Made by a program: the position numbers and the translations under genes. The notes below the pieces were generated by a model. That model was given only the letters and a program-made list of their open reading frames with translations. It did no database searches and was not told where the DNA came from. Shown piece after piece: positions 1 to 6,543 of a DNA stretch of 11,291 bases (positions are counted from its first letter, which is position 1; each line of letters opens with the position of its first letter). This stretch comes from CAYVTV01 sp964454295. GTDB lineage: Bacteria; Bacteroidota; Bacteroidia; Bacteroidales; GCA-2748055. The DNA is taken from positions 1-11,291 of the forward strand of contig CAYVTV010000133.1 in assembly GCA_964454295.1 (NCBI GenBank). The letters run 5' to 3'.

Positions 1-400
1 TTACTTTGAAAATAGAATTTATGAAACTGACACAGTTAAGTGAACACTCCCGATTATTTGTCATACTACCAAGCATTTTCCCCACTTCTTCATATTTTCT
101 TAATAACTTATCTTTTATTTCCTCATCGATATATTTACAGCTAAAAGCGAAGTCAATCCATACCATTGTTTCACTAGCCTCACCATCAGCATCGCTTGAT
201 TTACTGGTAAAATGTTTTGGATACCTTCTTTTACGATAAGCCTCAGCAATATTTGAACAAACTGACCTTGAAGACCTTCTTATCTGGTCTGTCAATGAAT
301 ATTTTTCTTCTTTTGGAAACCCTTTTGATATTTCAAAAATATCCATTGCTAAATCATATGCTAGCTTATATACTTTAAGGTTCCTAAAACTGTAATCCAT
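1..400 (-). CDS. Four-helix-bundle protein of the S23 (23S rRNA intervening-sequence) family, partial
   Basis: Reading leftward from the ATG at 398-400 gives 133 open codons and no stop before the window edge, so the 3' end is missing. The protein begins MDYSFRNLKVYKLAYDLA and has DQIRRSSRSVCSNIAEAY at about residues 38-55; both are hallmarks of the small helical S23 family, first found inside 23S rRNA intervening sequences and common as stand-alone genes in Bacteroidota. Its biochemical role is not established. The family core is about 115-125 residues and usually ends soon after a segment like KMLGSM (here 108-113). The tail from about residue 117 (RECSLNCVSF and on) does not look like the family, so a recent frameshift or a natural extension is possible. 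No clear Shine-Dalgarno site lies upstream; the leader is AT-rich and then runs straight into the hexamer array. No 23S rRNA sequence is seen beside it. Confidence 0.88.
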   Translation of the reverse strand, partial: MDYSFRNLKVYKLAYDLAMDIFEISKGFPKEEKYSLTDQIRRSSRSVCSNIAEAYRKRRYPKHFTSKSSDADGEASETMVWIDFAFSCKYIDEEIKDKLLRKYEEVGKMLGSMTNNRECSLNCVSFINSIFKV

Positions 401-420
401 TATTTTATATTTAATTCTCC

Positions 421-622
421 TGCTACTGCTGCTGCCACTGCTCCTGCTACTGCCACTGCTCCTGCAACTGCTACTGCCACTGCAACTGCTACTCCCCCTG
501 CTACTGCCACTGCAACTGCTACTCCCCCTGCTACTGCAACTGCTACTGCAACTGCTACTCCCCTGCCACTGCAACTGCCACTGCAACTGCTACTCCCCTG
601 CCACTGCCACTGCCCCTGCCCC
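421..622. repeat. Hexanucleotide tandem array, consensus TGCNAC
   Basis: From 421 the plus strand can be cut cleanly into six-base units: 32 hexamers, mostly TGCTAC, TGCCAC and TGCAAC, with variants TGCTCC, TGCTGC, TGCCCC and TCCCCC, plus two five-base units TCCCC at 559-563 and 594-598. The total is 202 bp. The plus strand is strongly C-rich and G-poor, unlike its AT-rich surroundings. A longer block of five hexamers, from TGCTAC through TGCCAC, TGCAAC and TGCTAC to TCCCCC, occurs twice in a row (499-528, with the last four units of the same block at 475-498), showing higher-order duplication. The array starts about 20 bp upstream of the S23 start codon and its last base is the last base of the GH130 stop codon. 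It accounts for the whole gap 401-621; no gene is seen in it. Confidence 0.95.
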
Positions 623-2094
623 TATCTTGAGTTTTTCAACTCTTCCAGTAGTTCTGATAAATCAACAGAAGCATAAGTAGCTGAGTAATCAGACATGGCA
701 TAAGGAATGATTAAATTCCCATTGTGTATAATAGAACCGCAGGAATAAACCACATTGGGCACGTAACCTTCCCTTTCTTCAGCATTGGGAGACAATAAAG
801 GGGTCTTTAGCCTTCCAATCTCCTTTTCAGGATCATCAAGCTCATACAGTGATGCTCCCAATACATATTCCCTCATGGGCCCTACTCCGTGCGTAATTAC
901 AAGCCAGCCTTCTTTTGTCTCGATAGGGGAGCCACAATTCCCAACCTGTATCAGCTCCCAGGAAAATTTTGGTGTCTGAATAATTTTGGCTTCGTGCCAG
1001 ATATTTATTTCATCTGAATAGGCTATATAATTACTAACCCCATCAATCCTGCATAGCATGGCAAATTTATTTTTTATTTTCCTGGGAAATAATGCCATCC
1101 CTTTGTTTCTGGCAATATCACCATGAATGCTTAATGCCTTGAAATGATAGAAATCTTTGGTTTCAAGTAACCTCGGCAATATAGTTACGCCATCATAGGC
1201 AGTATAGGTAGCAAAGTATGATACTTCGCCATTATCATATGTAAATTTAACAAAACGTGCATCTTCAATACCATTTCTTTCGCATTCGGAGATAGGAAAA
1301 ATCACTCTTTCAGAAATGGCCGAATCAATTGAAAAGTCAATCTCGTAATGAGATTTCGCCAGCCACATCATTTGTTGAATGATTTTTTCTTTATTTTGGG
1401 AAAGTTGATGTGTTTTTCTTGTTACTTCTATTGCTCTTTTCAATTCACCATAAGTAAAACTATCACCCAATTTTTCCAATACAAAAACCGGAGAAATATT
1501 ATTGTCGAAATCACGCATCTCATCCAGCCTCTTTATAAACGAATTTTTATGGTAAATATGTCTTTTTATACGATCTGCTTCTGCCAGCATTTTGCCTACA
1601 GGCTCAATAATCAGATTACTGTACTTATCAATAACAGCTGAACGAAAAACAATTGATGAGATATGCCCTTCCCCTGTTGCTCTGAAACTAAAGATCAGTC
1701 TTTTCTCATCGGGACCTAATTCTGACTGATCGGGATCTTCTACAACGGATGGATTAAAAAAGGCTGCTGATTCAATGGAATATTCCTTAGTAAAAAATGA
1801 ACCTATAAGTGCCTGTTTTGATTTAATAATATCGCTTTGCTTTATTCCCAGATCATTAAACAGGTTATCCAATTTGTGAAAATGTCTTTCAAATATTACT
1901 GAAATATTCCTGTGTCGTCTTGCATAACCTCTCAGCACCTGACTTAATGCTATACTTGCTTCATTATCGGTCATAGCCAACACATTGTTGATAATATCCT
2001 TACTTCTTTCATCAGAAGTATAAAGAAAGCGTGCTATTACCCGGCTGGGATCAGGGAGGAATTTATAATCTTTTCTTGTCACATTGACTTGCAT
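622..2094 (-). CDS. GH130-family glycosidase / beta-mannoside phosphorylase-like protein, long form
   Basis: The 490-residue product matches the GH130 five-bladed propeller fold. Visible landmarks are FNPSVV at 113-118, the first-blade strand FRATGEGHISSIVFRSAV at 137-154, GIEDARFVKF at 275-284 followed by SYFATYTAYDG, GNCGSP at 385-390, THGVG at 401-405 and GYVPNVVYSCG at 443-453. By analogy with the EDPR motif of characterised GH130 enzymes, Asp278 is the likely proton donor. Family members cleave beta-mannosides by phosphorolysis or, in some subfamilies, hydrolysis; which applies here cannot be told. The protein is longer than the usual 300-400 residues, through an N-terminal helical extension of about 100 residues and a helix-rich insertion at about 168-260 between the first blade and the catalytic Asp motif. 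No signal peptide is seen, so it is probably cytoplasmic. It has no sugar transporter or glycosyltransferase beside it in the window. A palindrome lies 16 bp upstream of the start. Confidence 0.85.
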   Translation of the reverse strand: MQVNVTRKDYKFLPDPSRVIARFLYTSDERSKDIINNVLAMTDNEASIALSQVLRGYARRHRNISVIFERHFHKLDNLFNDLGIKQSDIIKSKQALIGSFFTKEYSIESAAFFNPSVVEDPDQSELGPDEKRLIFSFRATGEGHISSIVFRSAVIDKYSNLIIEPVGKMLAEADRIKRHIYHKNSFIKRLDEMRDFDNNISPVFVLEKLGDSFTYGELKRAIEVTRKTHQLSQNKEKIIQQMMWLAKSHYEIDFSIDSAISERVIFPISECERNGIEDARFVKFTYDNGEVSYFATYTAYDGVTILPRLLETKDFYHFKALSIHGDIARNKGMALFPRKIKNKFAMLCRIDGVSNYIAYSDEINIWHEAKIIQTPKFSWELIQVGNCGSPIETKEGWLVITHGVGPMREYVLGASLYELDDPEKEIGRLKTPLLSPNAEEREGYVPNVVYSCGSIIHNGNLIIPYAMSDYSATYASVDLSELLEELKNSR

Positions 2095-2109
2095 AGATCA
2101 AAATTTATG

Positions 2110-2130
2110 ATTTACAATAAAATTGTAAAT
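2110..2130. promoter_or_regulatory. Perfect palindrome upstream of the GH130 gene, candidate operator
   Basis: ATTTACAAT (2110-2118), spacer AAA, then ATTGTAAAT (2122-2130) form a perfect 9-3-9 inverted repeat. It lies 16-36 bp upstream of the leftward GH130 start codon, where a repressor or activator dimer could act. It is too AT-rich to be a convincing terminator for the CDF gene further upstream. No protein is known to bind it, and no clear TAnnTTTG box was found in the surrounding 156-bp gap, so the operator role is inferred from symmetry and position only. Confidence 0.5.
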
Positions 2131-2250
2131 GTAATATATATCTGTTTAATAAATCCTGAAATACACAAATAGCTAATTCCTGATCATAATAAGCATTTAA
2201 AGAAACAAAACGATTATAAATCTTACAGGTGTATTCGGGAGGAAATAATA

Positions 2251-2910
2251 CTATTGCTTTTTATTTTCATGACCAATATAGTATACATCTAGCAAAACTT
2301 TCCCTGAGTCCTTCAATAACCCGGCTGACCATTTAATGATCACCAACGAACTGACAATTGCCGCAATGGTATCAATATAAGGAATGTTCCATATCGCAGC
2401 GGCAGTTAATCCCAAAATAGCCGACAGACTGGTAAGTGCATCAGCCAGAACATGCAAATACGCCGCACGTATATTAAGGTCGGAATGCTCACGATCATGA
2501 TGCAACAGTAATGCACTGGCTATATTAACCGCCAGTCCGATAATAGCTACCAATATAGCTTCTCTGTACACAATATCAACCGGATTGTAGAAACGTTTAA
2601 CTGCCTCCGTTATTATAACTATTGAGAATATCAGCAATATTAACCCACTGGTATACCCGGCGAGGGAAATGATCTTCTCTGAATCCCCTGAAAATTTTTT
2701 GCTTTTGGATACCCTCCTGATAACAACGTATGCAATCCAGCTTAAGCTTATAGCCAGCACATGAGAACCCATGTGAATACCGTCGGCCAGCAATGCCATT
2801 GAATTAGTGATCAACCCGAATATAAGCTCCACTACCATTGTGATGGCTGTCAACAAGACAACCCACATGGTTTTCTTCTCATACTTGTTATTATACCCGG
2901 AATTATTCAT
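2251..2910 (-). CDS. Short cation diffusion facilitator (DmeF-like Co/Ni/Zn efflux transporter)
   Basis: The 219-residue protein has about six hydrophobic segments and CDF signatures. The second segment reads SMALLADGIHMGSHV (about 37-51) and supplies a HxxxH pair (His46, His50); the fifth reads AYLHVLADALTS (150-161) and supplies HxxxD (His153, Asp157). Together these form the four-ligand membrane metal site. A HxxxH in the second segment, with the RAAYLHVLADALTS and KWSAGLLKDSG context, resembles the DmeF cobalt/nickel subgroup more than ordinary zinc CzcD/ZitB proteins. It would export divalent metal by proton antiport across the inner membrane. A histidine-containing loop (HHDREHSD, 137-144) precedes the fifth segment. 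The protein stops at VLLDVYYIGHENKKQ, where full-length relatives continue for some 80-90 residues into a cytoplasmic dimerisation domain; nothing resembling that domain follows the stop. The substrate is inferred. Confidence 0.88.
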   Translation of the reverse strand: MNNSGYNNKYEKKTMWVVLLTAITMVVELIFGLITNSMALLADGIHMGSHVLAISLSWIAYVVIRRVSKSKKFSGDSEKIISLAGYTSGLILLIFSIVIITEAVKRFYNPVDIVYREAILVAIIGLAVNIASALLLHHDREHSDLNIRAAYLHVLADALTSLSAILGLTAAAIWNIPYIDTIAAIVSSLVIIKWSAGLLKDSGKVLLDVYYIGHENKKQ

Positions 2911-2995
2911 TTATTAGTAAAACAAATGTCAGTCTGAAATGTTAAAAAACTCCTGAACGTAATTTCATCATTTTCTTTTGAAGGTTCCGGTAAAA

Positions 2996-3065
2996 ATGAT
3001 GAGATTAACTTCATTGAGCTCGCTAAAGCTCAGTTCTTCGCTATCGCTCAGAATCTCTTTATCAT
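2996..3065. repeat. Nested inverted-repeat element in the divergent intergenic region
   Basis: The 272-bp gap 2911-3182 separates two divergent genes. Outer arms ATGATGAGATT (2996-3006) and AATCTC-TTT-ATCAT (3052-3065) pair except for a three-base bulge. Inside lies a smaller hairpin, TGAGCT (3015-3020) and AGCTCA (3027-3032) with a six-base loop. A direct repeat also occurs with an 18-bp period: CGCTAAAGCTCAG at 3021 and CGCTATCGCTCAG at 3039. The GC content is higher than the flanks. It could be a REP-like dispersed element or a structured regulatory site; the sequence does not decide. Apart from it and the promoter box at 3133, nothing else is seen in the gap. Confidence 0.55.
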
Positions 3066-3132
3066 GAATCTGAATTTAACGGAAAATAGTGATTTTTTTT
3101 AAAGATTACACTGTTATTAGTGAAAAATTTTA

Positions 3133-3140
3133 TAACTTTG
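3133..3140 (+). promoter_or_regulatory. Bacteroidota-type -7 promoter box for the YceI gene
   Basis: TAACTTTG fits TAnnTTTG, the -7 element recognised by the primary sigma factor of Bacteroidota. It lies 43 bp upstream of the ATG at 3183, giving a short AT-rich leader. A strong -33 TTTG is not evident at the expected distance. Confidence 0.6.
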
Positions 3141-3182
3141 TGCTATATGTTCTATAGGATATATAGGTTTAAAATTTGACTC

Positions 3183-3767
3183 ATGACTCGATCATTTATC
3201 AGCGCGTTAATAATAAGCATCATAGCATCATCTGTTCCTTCTTTTGGACAGGTATATGTATTTGCAAAAGAAGGAAATGAGGTTCTGATAAAAGGTACAT
3301 CAAACCTTCACGACTGGCAGATGAATGTTATAACCAGCAGCGGCGAGGTGAAATTTGCAAAAGACGGAAATCAGTTGAAAGGTATTGAAATGGTTGAATT
3401 CAGCTGTAAAACATCCGATATAAAAAGCGAAAATTCCATCATGGATAAAAAGGCGTATGAGGCACTAAAAGCAAATGCGCACCAGATTATCAGGTTCAGT
3501 CTTTTGGCAAATAAAGAGCTGATCTCTGAAGAGAGAAAATTCAGGGGAAGCATTAAAGGCAGGCTTTTTATTGCAGGAATAACAAAAGAAATTGATGTTC
3601 CTTTCACCGGTCATTTAAACGAGGATAACACCATCTCACTGGAAGGATCTGTTGACCTGCTGATGAGTGATTTTAAAATTAATCCGCCAACTGCTTTACT
3701 GGGGGCGCTTAAAACAGGAAATAAAGTAACGGTTCATTTTGCATTAAGGCTTCTAAGTAAAACTTAA
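3183..3767 (+). CDS. YceI-like exported protein
   Basis: The 194-residue protein starts with a signal peptide (hydrophobic residues 4-19, likely cleavage after SFG at 20-22) and continues as a single YceI-like lipocalin-type beta-barrel. Canonical segments are KGTSNLHDWQM (37-47), SIMDKKAYEALKA (85-97), GITKEIDVPF (132-141) and the closing strand block MSDFKINPPTALLGALKTG (161-179). YceI-fold proteins bind polyisoprenoid or other amphipathic lipids in the periplasm; the ligand here is unknown. It is the first gene of a rightward group with a porin-like barrel, a second YceI-like protein and an Rrf2 regulator. The 346-bp gap before the porin gene means it may or may not share a transcript with it. 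The start is supported by the signal peptide and the promoter box 43 bp upstream. Confidence 0.92.
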   Translation: MTRSFISALIISIIASSVPSFGQVYVFAKEGNEVLIKGTSNLHDWQMNVITSSGEVKFAKDGNQLKGIEMVEFSCKTSDIKSENSIMDKKAYEALKANAHQIIRFSLLANKELISEERKFRGSIKGRLFIAGITKEIDVPFTGHLNEDNTISLEGSVDLLMSDFKINPPTALLGALKTGNKVTVHFALRLLSKT

Positions 3768-3803
3768 ACAGAAGTCGCCTGAAGTGTTTATTATGAAACC
3801 GAT

Positions 3804-3978
3804 AGTTCGTTAATTTCATATAACAACAGTTCGTTAAATTAAAATAAAACGCGAAGGCGCAAAGGCGCAATATATTATATATCAACAATATAGGTAATTT
3901 ATACCCGAATTGTTAAAATATTCATTATCACCGCAATATAAAAATTTAACGAACTATTGACATAAAACGCAAAGGTTT
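3804..3978. repeat. MITE-like intergenic repeat element with inverted AGTTCGTTAAATT copies
   Basis: The gap 3768-4113 holds no gene. AGTTCGTTAATTT occurs at 3804-3816, AGTTCGTTAAATT at 3828-3840, and the exact inverse AATTTAACGAACT at 3943-3955. Counting flanking bases, ATAGTTCGTTAA at 3802-3813 pairs perfectly with TTAACGAACTAT at 3946-3957. Between the inner arms lies GCGAAGGCGCAAAGGCGCAA (3851-3870), a GC-rich short tandem run, and just outside the right arm a related AAAACGCAAAGG occurs (3964-3975). The arrangement resembles a small non-autonomous mobile element or a REP-like family. No coding sequence or clear target-site duplication was identified. A weaker hairpin, ATGAGC/GCTCAT, lies at 4023-4043; the rest of the gap is AT-rich leader. 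Confidence 0.6.
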
Positions 3979-4113
3979 AAAGCTACCAGAAGTTAATTAT
4001 AAAAAGAAAACATAATCCAGGGATGAGCTGACAAAATGCTCATTATCTGAATATTATAAAATAAACAAAGCATTATTTTAATTAATTTTTAATAAATCTT
4101 AATTTAAAAATTT

Positions 4114-5343
4114 ATGAAGAAGTTTTTTATCATCGTTATTTCACTTGCGCTGACAGCAGGTACTTTTGGGCAACAATTTGAAGAATCTGTTGAATACATT
4201 AAAGATCTGAAGGAACCAAAGATTTTTACCGGGGCTGATTTTGCATTGCAGTATCAGGCGCTGAAACATAAGGCTGACAGCACTCTTATCCCTCTCGGGA
4301 CGGGAATAAATCTCCCGACAGCGAATCTTATACTGGAAGCAATCCTGGCAGATGGCATAAAAGTCAACCTCACCACGTACCTGTCTTCAAGGCACCATGT
4401 GGAAGCATGGGTAAAGGGAGGGTATCTGCTGCTCGACAGACTGCCGTTTATCAATTCTCAACCAGTCGACAAAGCAATGGAATACCTAACCTTTAAAGTC
4501 GGAGTGATGGAAATTAACTACGGTGATGCGCATTTTCGCAGATCGGACAATGGGCATGTAATTAATAACAGGTTTGTCGGCAATTATATCATGGATGCCT
4601 TTACAACTGCACCGGCATTTGAGGTTCTGTATCGTCATCAGGGAATAATTGTAATGGGGGCAGTTACAAACGGCACCCTCAAACCTGCCCTTGTCGGTTA
4701 TAACTCTGCACAACAATCTTACACCCCTTATGACACCCACAAGGAACTGGCCTTTTACTGGAAAGGTGGATATGACAAGCAGATAAATAACGATTTCAGG
4801 ATCAGAACTACCTTATCCGGGTACCATGCACCAAATAATCACATGGGATCCCTTTATTACGGTGACAGGGCAGGATCACGATATTATCTCGTGATGAACA
4901 GGGTGAAAAACAGTCCTGATGATGTGGATCCTGCTAAGAATCATTTATCAGGTAACTGGGGACCTGGATTTACAGATAAGAATAATTCGCTTATGTTAAA
5001 CTTATTTACAAAATATAAAGGTCTCGAAGTTTTTGGAACGTATGAGTCCGTTACCGGAACTTCTGCTTTTGGGGGTGCAGAGTTTACCTATTCTCAATTT
5101 GCCCTGGAAAGCCTGTTTCACTTTGGGAAAGAGGAACAGTTTTTCGGAGGTATAAGATATAATTATGTTAAAAACAATACCGATTCCTCTATCGACCGGT
5201 TCCAGATAAACAGCGGATGGTTCCTTACATCAGCCATACTGCTGAAGGTTGAATATGTGTCTCAGAATTATAAAAACTTTACTCTTTATGGTGATAATGC
5301 CGGATTTAACGGAGTCATGGTGGAGACCACGATCTCATTCTGA
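4114..5343 (+). CDS. Outer-membrane porin-like beta-barrel protein
   Basis: The 409-residue protein has a signal peptide (KKFFIIVISLALTAGTFG, cleavage near residue 19) and then alternating amphipathic strands rich in Tyr, Gly and Asn, ending in the aromatic strand VMVETTISF with a terminal Phe, the usual sorting end of an outer-membrane barrel. Recognisable stretches are ADFALQYQALKH (41-52), YLSSRHHVEAWVKGGYL, KVGVMEINYGDAHFRRSDN, DRAGSRYYLVMNR and RFQINSGWFLTSAILLKVEY. These resemble a porin-like Bacteroidota family usually left as hypothetical, often beside YceI genes. It probably forms a diffusion channel; the substrate is unknown. It is followed after 76 bp by the second YceI gene and is probably cotranscribed with it. 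No TAnnTTTG box was found in its AT-rich leader. Confidence 0.8.
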   Translation: MKKFFIIVISLALTAGTFGQQFEESVEYIKDLKEPKIFTGADFALQYQALKHKADSTLIPLGTGINLPTANLILEAILADGIKVNLTTYLSSRHHVEAWVKGGYLLLDRLPFINSQPVDKAMEYLTFKVGVMEINYGDAHFRRSDNGHVINNRFVGNYIMDAFTTAPAFEVLYRHQGIIVMGAVTNGTLKPALVGYNSAQQSYTPYDTHKELAFYWKGGYDKQINNDFRIRTTLSGYHAPNNHMGSLYYGDRAGSRYYLVMNRVKNSPDDVDPAKNHLSGNWGPGFTDKNNSLMLNLFTKYKGLEVFGTYESVTGTSAFGGAEFTYSQFALESLFHFGKEEQFFGGIRYNYVKNNTDSSIDRFQINSGWFLTSAILLKVEYVSQNYKNFTLYGDNAGFNGVMVETTISF

Positions 5344-5419
5344 TCGTGTGTTCAGTTACTTCAATTCCAATTTATGAGGCAGCCCCCAGACTCTATCTTA
5401 GAAAATTAAAAATTATAAA

Positions 5420-6034
5420 ATGAAATTATTTTCACTGATATTGATCTTATTCCCCCTGATAGTTGAAGGAAAGGGGAAGGATGCCGGTGAAAAATCCGTG
5501 AGAGACGGCTGCTCAGCTGGATTCATCAATATTACCGTTGAGTCAAACATTAACAGACTTTTTTTCAATTACGATCTGAATGAGGTGAATGTACACAATG
5601 TATATTTCATGGGAACAGGACGTGAGAAAGCGACGTCAGCATCTCTTGTAAAAGTCCCCGTGAGAGATTTTAAAAGCTCCAATAAATTGGTTTACAGGGA
5701 TTTTCTGACTTTACTAAAAGCAGAACAATACCCTTTTCTTGAGGTTAGAATTCCTCAACACTATGGTATAATCCATCAGACAAACGGATCATTTTTATTG
5801 AAAGGGTTAAGTATAAAAGTGGCTGGTGTGACAAAGGAGTATGACATTTATTGTAAAATTGAGCAGATGGATGGCAACAATCAGATTCTTTCCGGCAGCG
5901 CCAGAATAAAACTGACAGATCTTGATATAGATCCTCCGGTAAAATTTTCAGGACTGGTGAAAGTTAACGATGAAATAATTGTTAAATTTGGATTCTGCTT
6001 ACGATATTCAAATGATATAATCACTTTATTCTGA
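5420..6034 (+). CDS. Second, diverged YceI-like exported protein
   Basis: The 204-residue protein has a short signal peptide (KLFSLILILFPLIVEG, 2-17) and a diverged YceI-like barrel. Supporting segments are VPVRDFKSSNKLVYRDFLTL (79-98) with AEQYPFLEVRIP (101-112), GVTKEYDIYCKI (136-147) and the closing block LTDLDIDPPVKFSGLVKVND (165-184) followed by strand EIIVKFGF. The SNxHDW motif of the first YceI protein is not present, so the pair probably differ in ligand or partner. Three cysteines (31, 145, 193) are present. The gene lies 76 bp after the porin gene and its stop is only three bases before the TTG start of the regulator, so the last two genes are almost certainly cotranscribed. Confidence 0.8.
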   Translation: MKLFSLILILFPLIVEGKGKDAGEKSVRDGCSAGFINITVESNINRLFFNYDLNEVNVHNVYFMGTGREKATSASLVKVPVRDFKSSNKLVYRDFLTLLKAEQYPFLEVRIPQHYGIIHQTNGSFLLKGLSIKVAGVTKEYDIYCKIEQMDGNNQILSGSARIKLTDLDIDPPVKFSGLVKVNDEIIVKFGFCLRYSNDIITLF

Positions 6035-6037
6035 ACC

Positions 6038-6475
6038 TTGAAAATTAATACCAGGATAAGATATGGAATAAGAGCGATGCTTGAAATTGCTCTTGATGAT
6101 AAAAAAGAAGGTGTTTTTCAAAAAGATATAGCTGAAAGGCAAAATATCTCCGTAAAATATCTTGATAACATCATAGCCTCCTTAAAAACATCCGGACTAA
6201 TCATAAATAAGAGAGGAAGAAAGAGTGGATACATCCTTTCACGCCCAGCCTCAGAAATTAATATGCTTGATATTTATAAAGCTTTTGAACCAGGGCTTTT
6301 TGTTATGGATTGTATCTCAGGAAATTATTTATGCGACCGGTCAAAGATCTGTTGTGTACAAAATTTCTGGAAAGGATTAAACAATCAGGTTATCAGTTAT
6401 TTCAACTCTTTCACCCTCGAAGACCTGATAAGAGAACAAAAAAAATATCAATTCCCAGGACGGGAGAAACCATAA
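6038..6475 (+). CDS. Rrf2-family transcriptional regulator with Fe-S-type cysteines
   Basis: The 145-residue protein shows the Rrf2 layout: N-terminal YGIRAMLEIA, a winged helix-turn-helix (QKDIAERQNISVKYLDNIIA, 28-47, then wing RGRKSGYILSRP, 59-70), and Cys92, Cys99 and Cys105 in a C-x6-C-x5-C arrangement followed by a conserved Trp111, as in members that bind a 2Fe-2S or 4Fe-4S cluster (IscR, NsrR and relatives). An extra Cys106 is adjacent. It probably controls transcription in response to iron, redox state or NO; the likeliest target is its own group of YceI and porin genes, by neighbourhood only. The start is TTG at 6038, three bases after the preceding stop; it is chosen because the family N-terminus begins exactly there and no ATG fits. 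Confidence 0.92.
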   Translation: MKINTRIRYGIRAMLEIALDDKKEGVFQKDIAERQNISVKYLDNIIASLKTSGLIINKRGRKSGYILSRPASEINMLDIYKAFEPGLFVMDCISGNYLCDRSKICCVQNFWKGLNNQVISYFNSFTLEDLIREQKKYQFPGREKP

Positions 6476-6543
6476 CATTTGAATCACAGAAAATAGATCC
6501 CTCATCAATTAGCTATTCATTGGGAATACGTTTTCACTTTTAA
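6475..6543 (+). pseudogene. Possible relic of an outer-membrane barrel C-terminus
   Basis: Directly after the Rrf2 stop, in another frame, the plus strand reads TFESQKIDPSSISYSLG and then IRFHF before a TAA at 6541-6543. Alternating hydrophobic residues and a terminal Phe are typical of the last strand of an outer-membrane barrel. No start or barrel body precedes it, since the same frame upstream lies inside the Rrf2 gene. It may be the remnant of a gene lost by deletion, or chance. Confidence 0.25.

Noticed and set aside
1..622. Possibility that the S23 gene marks a 23S rRNA intervening sequence at this locus
   Set aside because: No 23S rRNA sequence is seen on the right flank; a GH130 gene and a hexamer array are there instead, so it is a stand-alone gene.
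421..622. CRISPR array or coding repeat in the hexamer region
   Set aside because: There are no spacers between repeats, the unit is only six bases, and the repeated frames give low-complexity peptides or stops with no start context.
4023..4043. ATGAGC/GCTCAT hairpin in the leader of the porin gene
   Set aside because: Six pairs with a nine-base loop and no supporting U-run or conserved context; noted only within the intergenic description.
6310..6543. 77-residue frame overlapping the end of the Rrf2 gene, as a full gene
   Set aside because: Most of it is the alternative frame of a well-supported Rrf2 gene; only its last ~24 codons lie outside, and those are reported as a possible relic.
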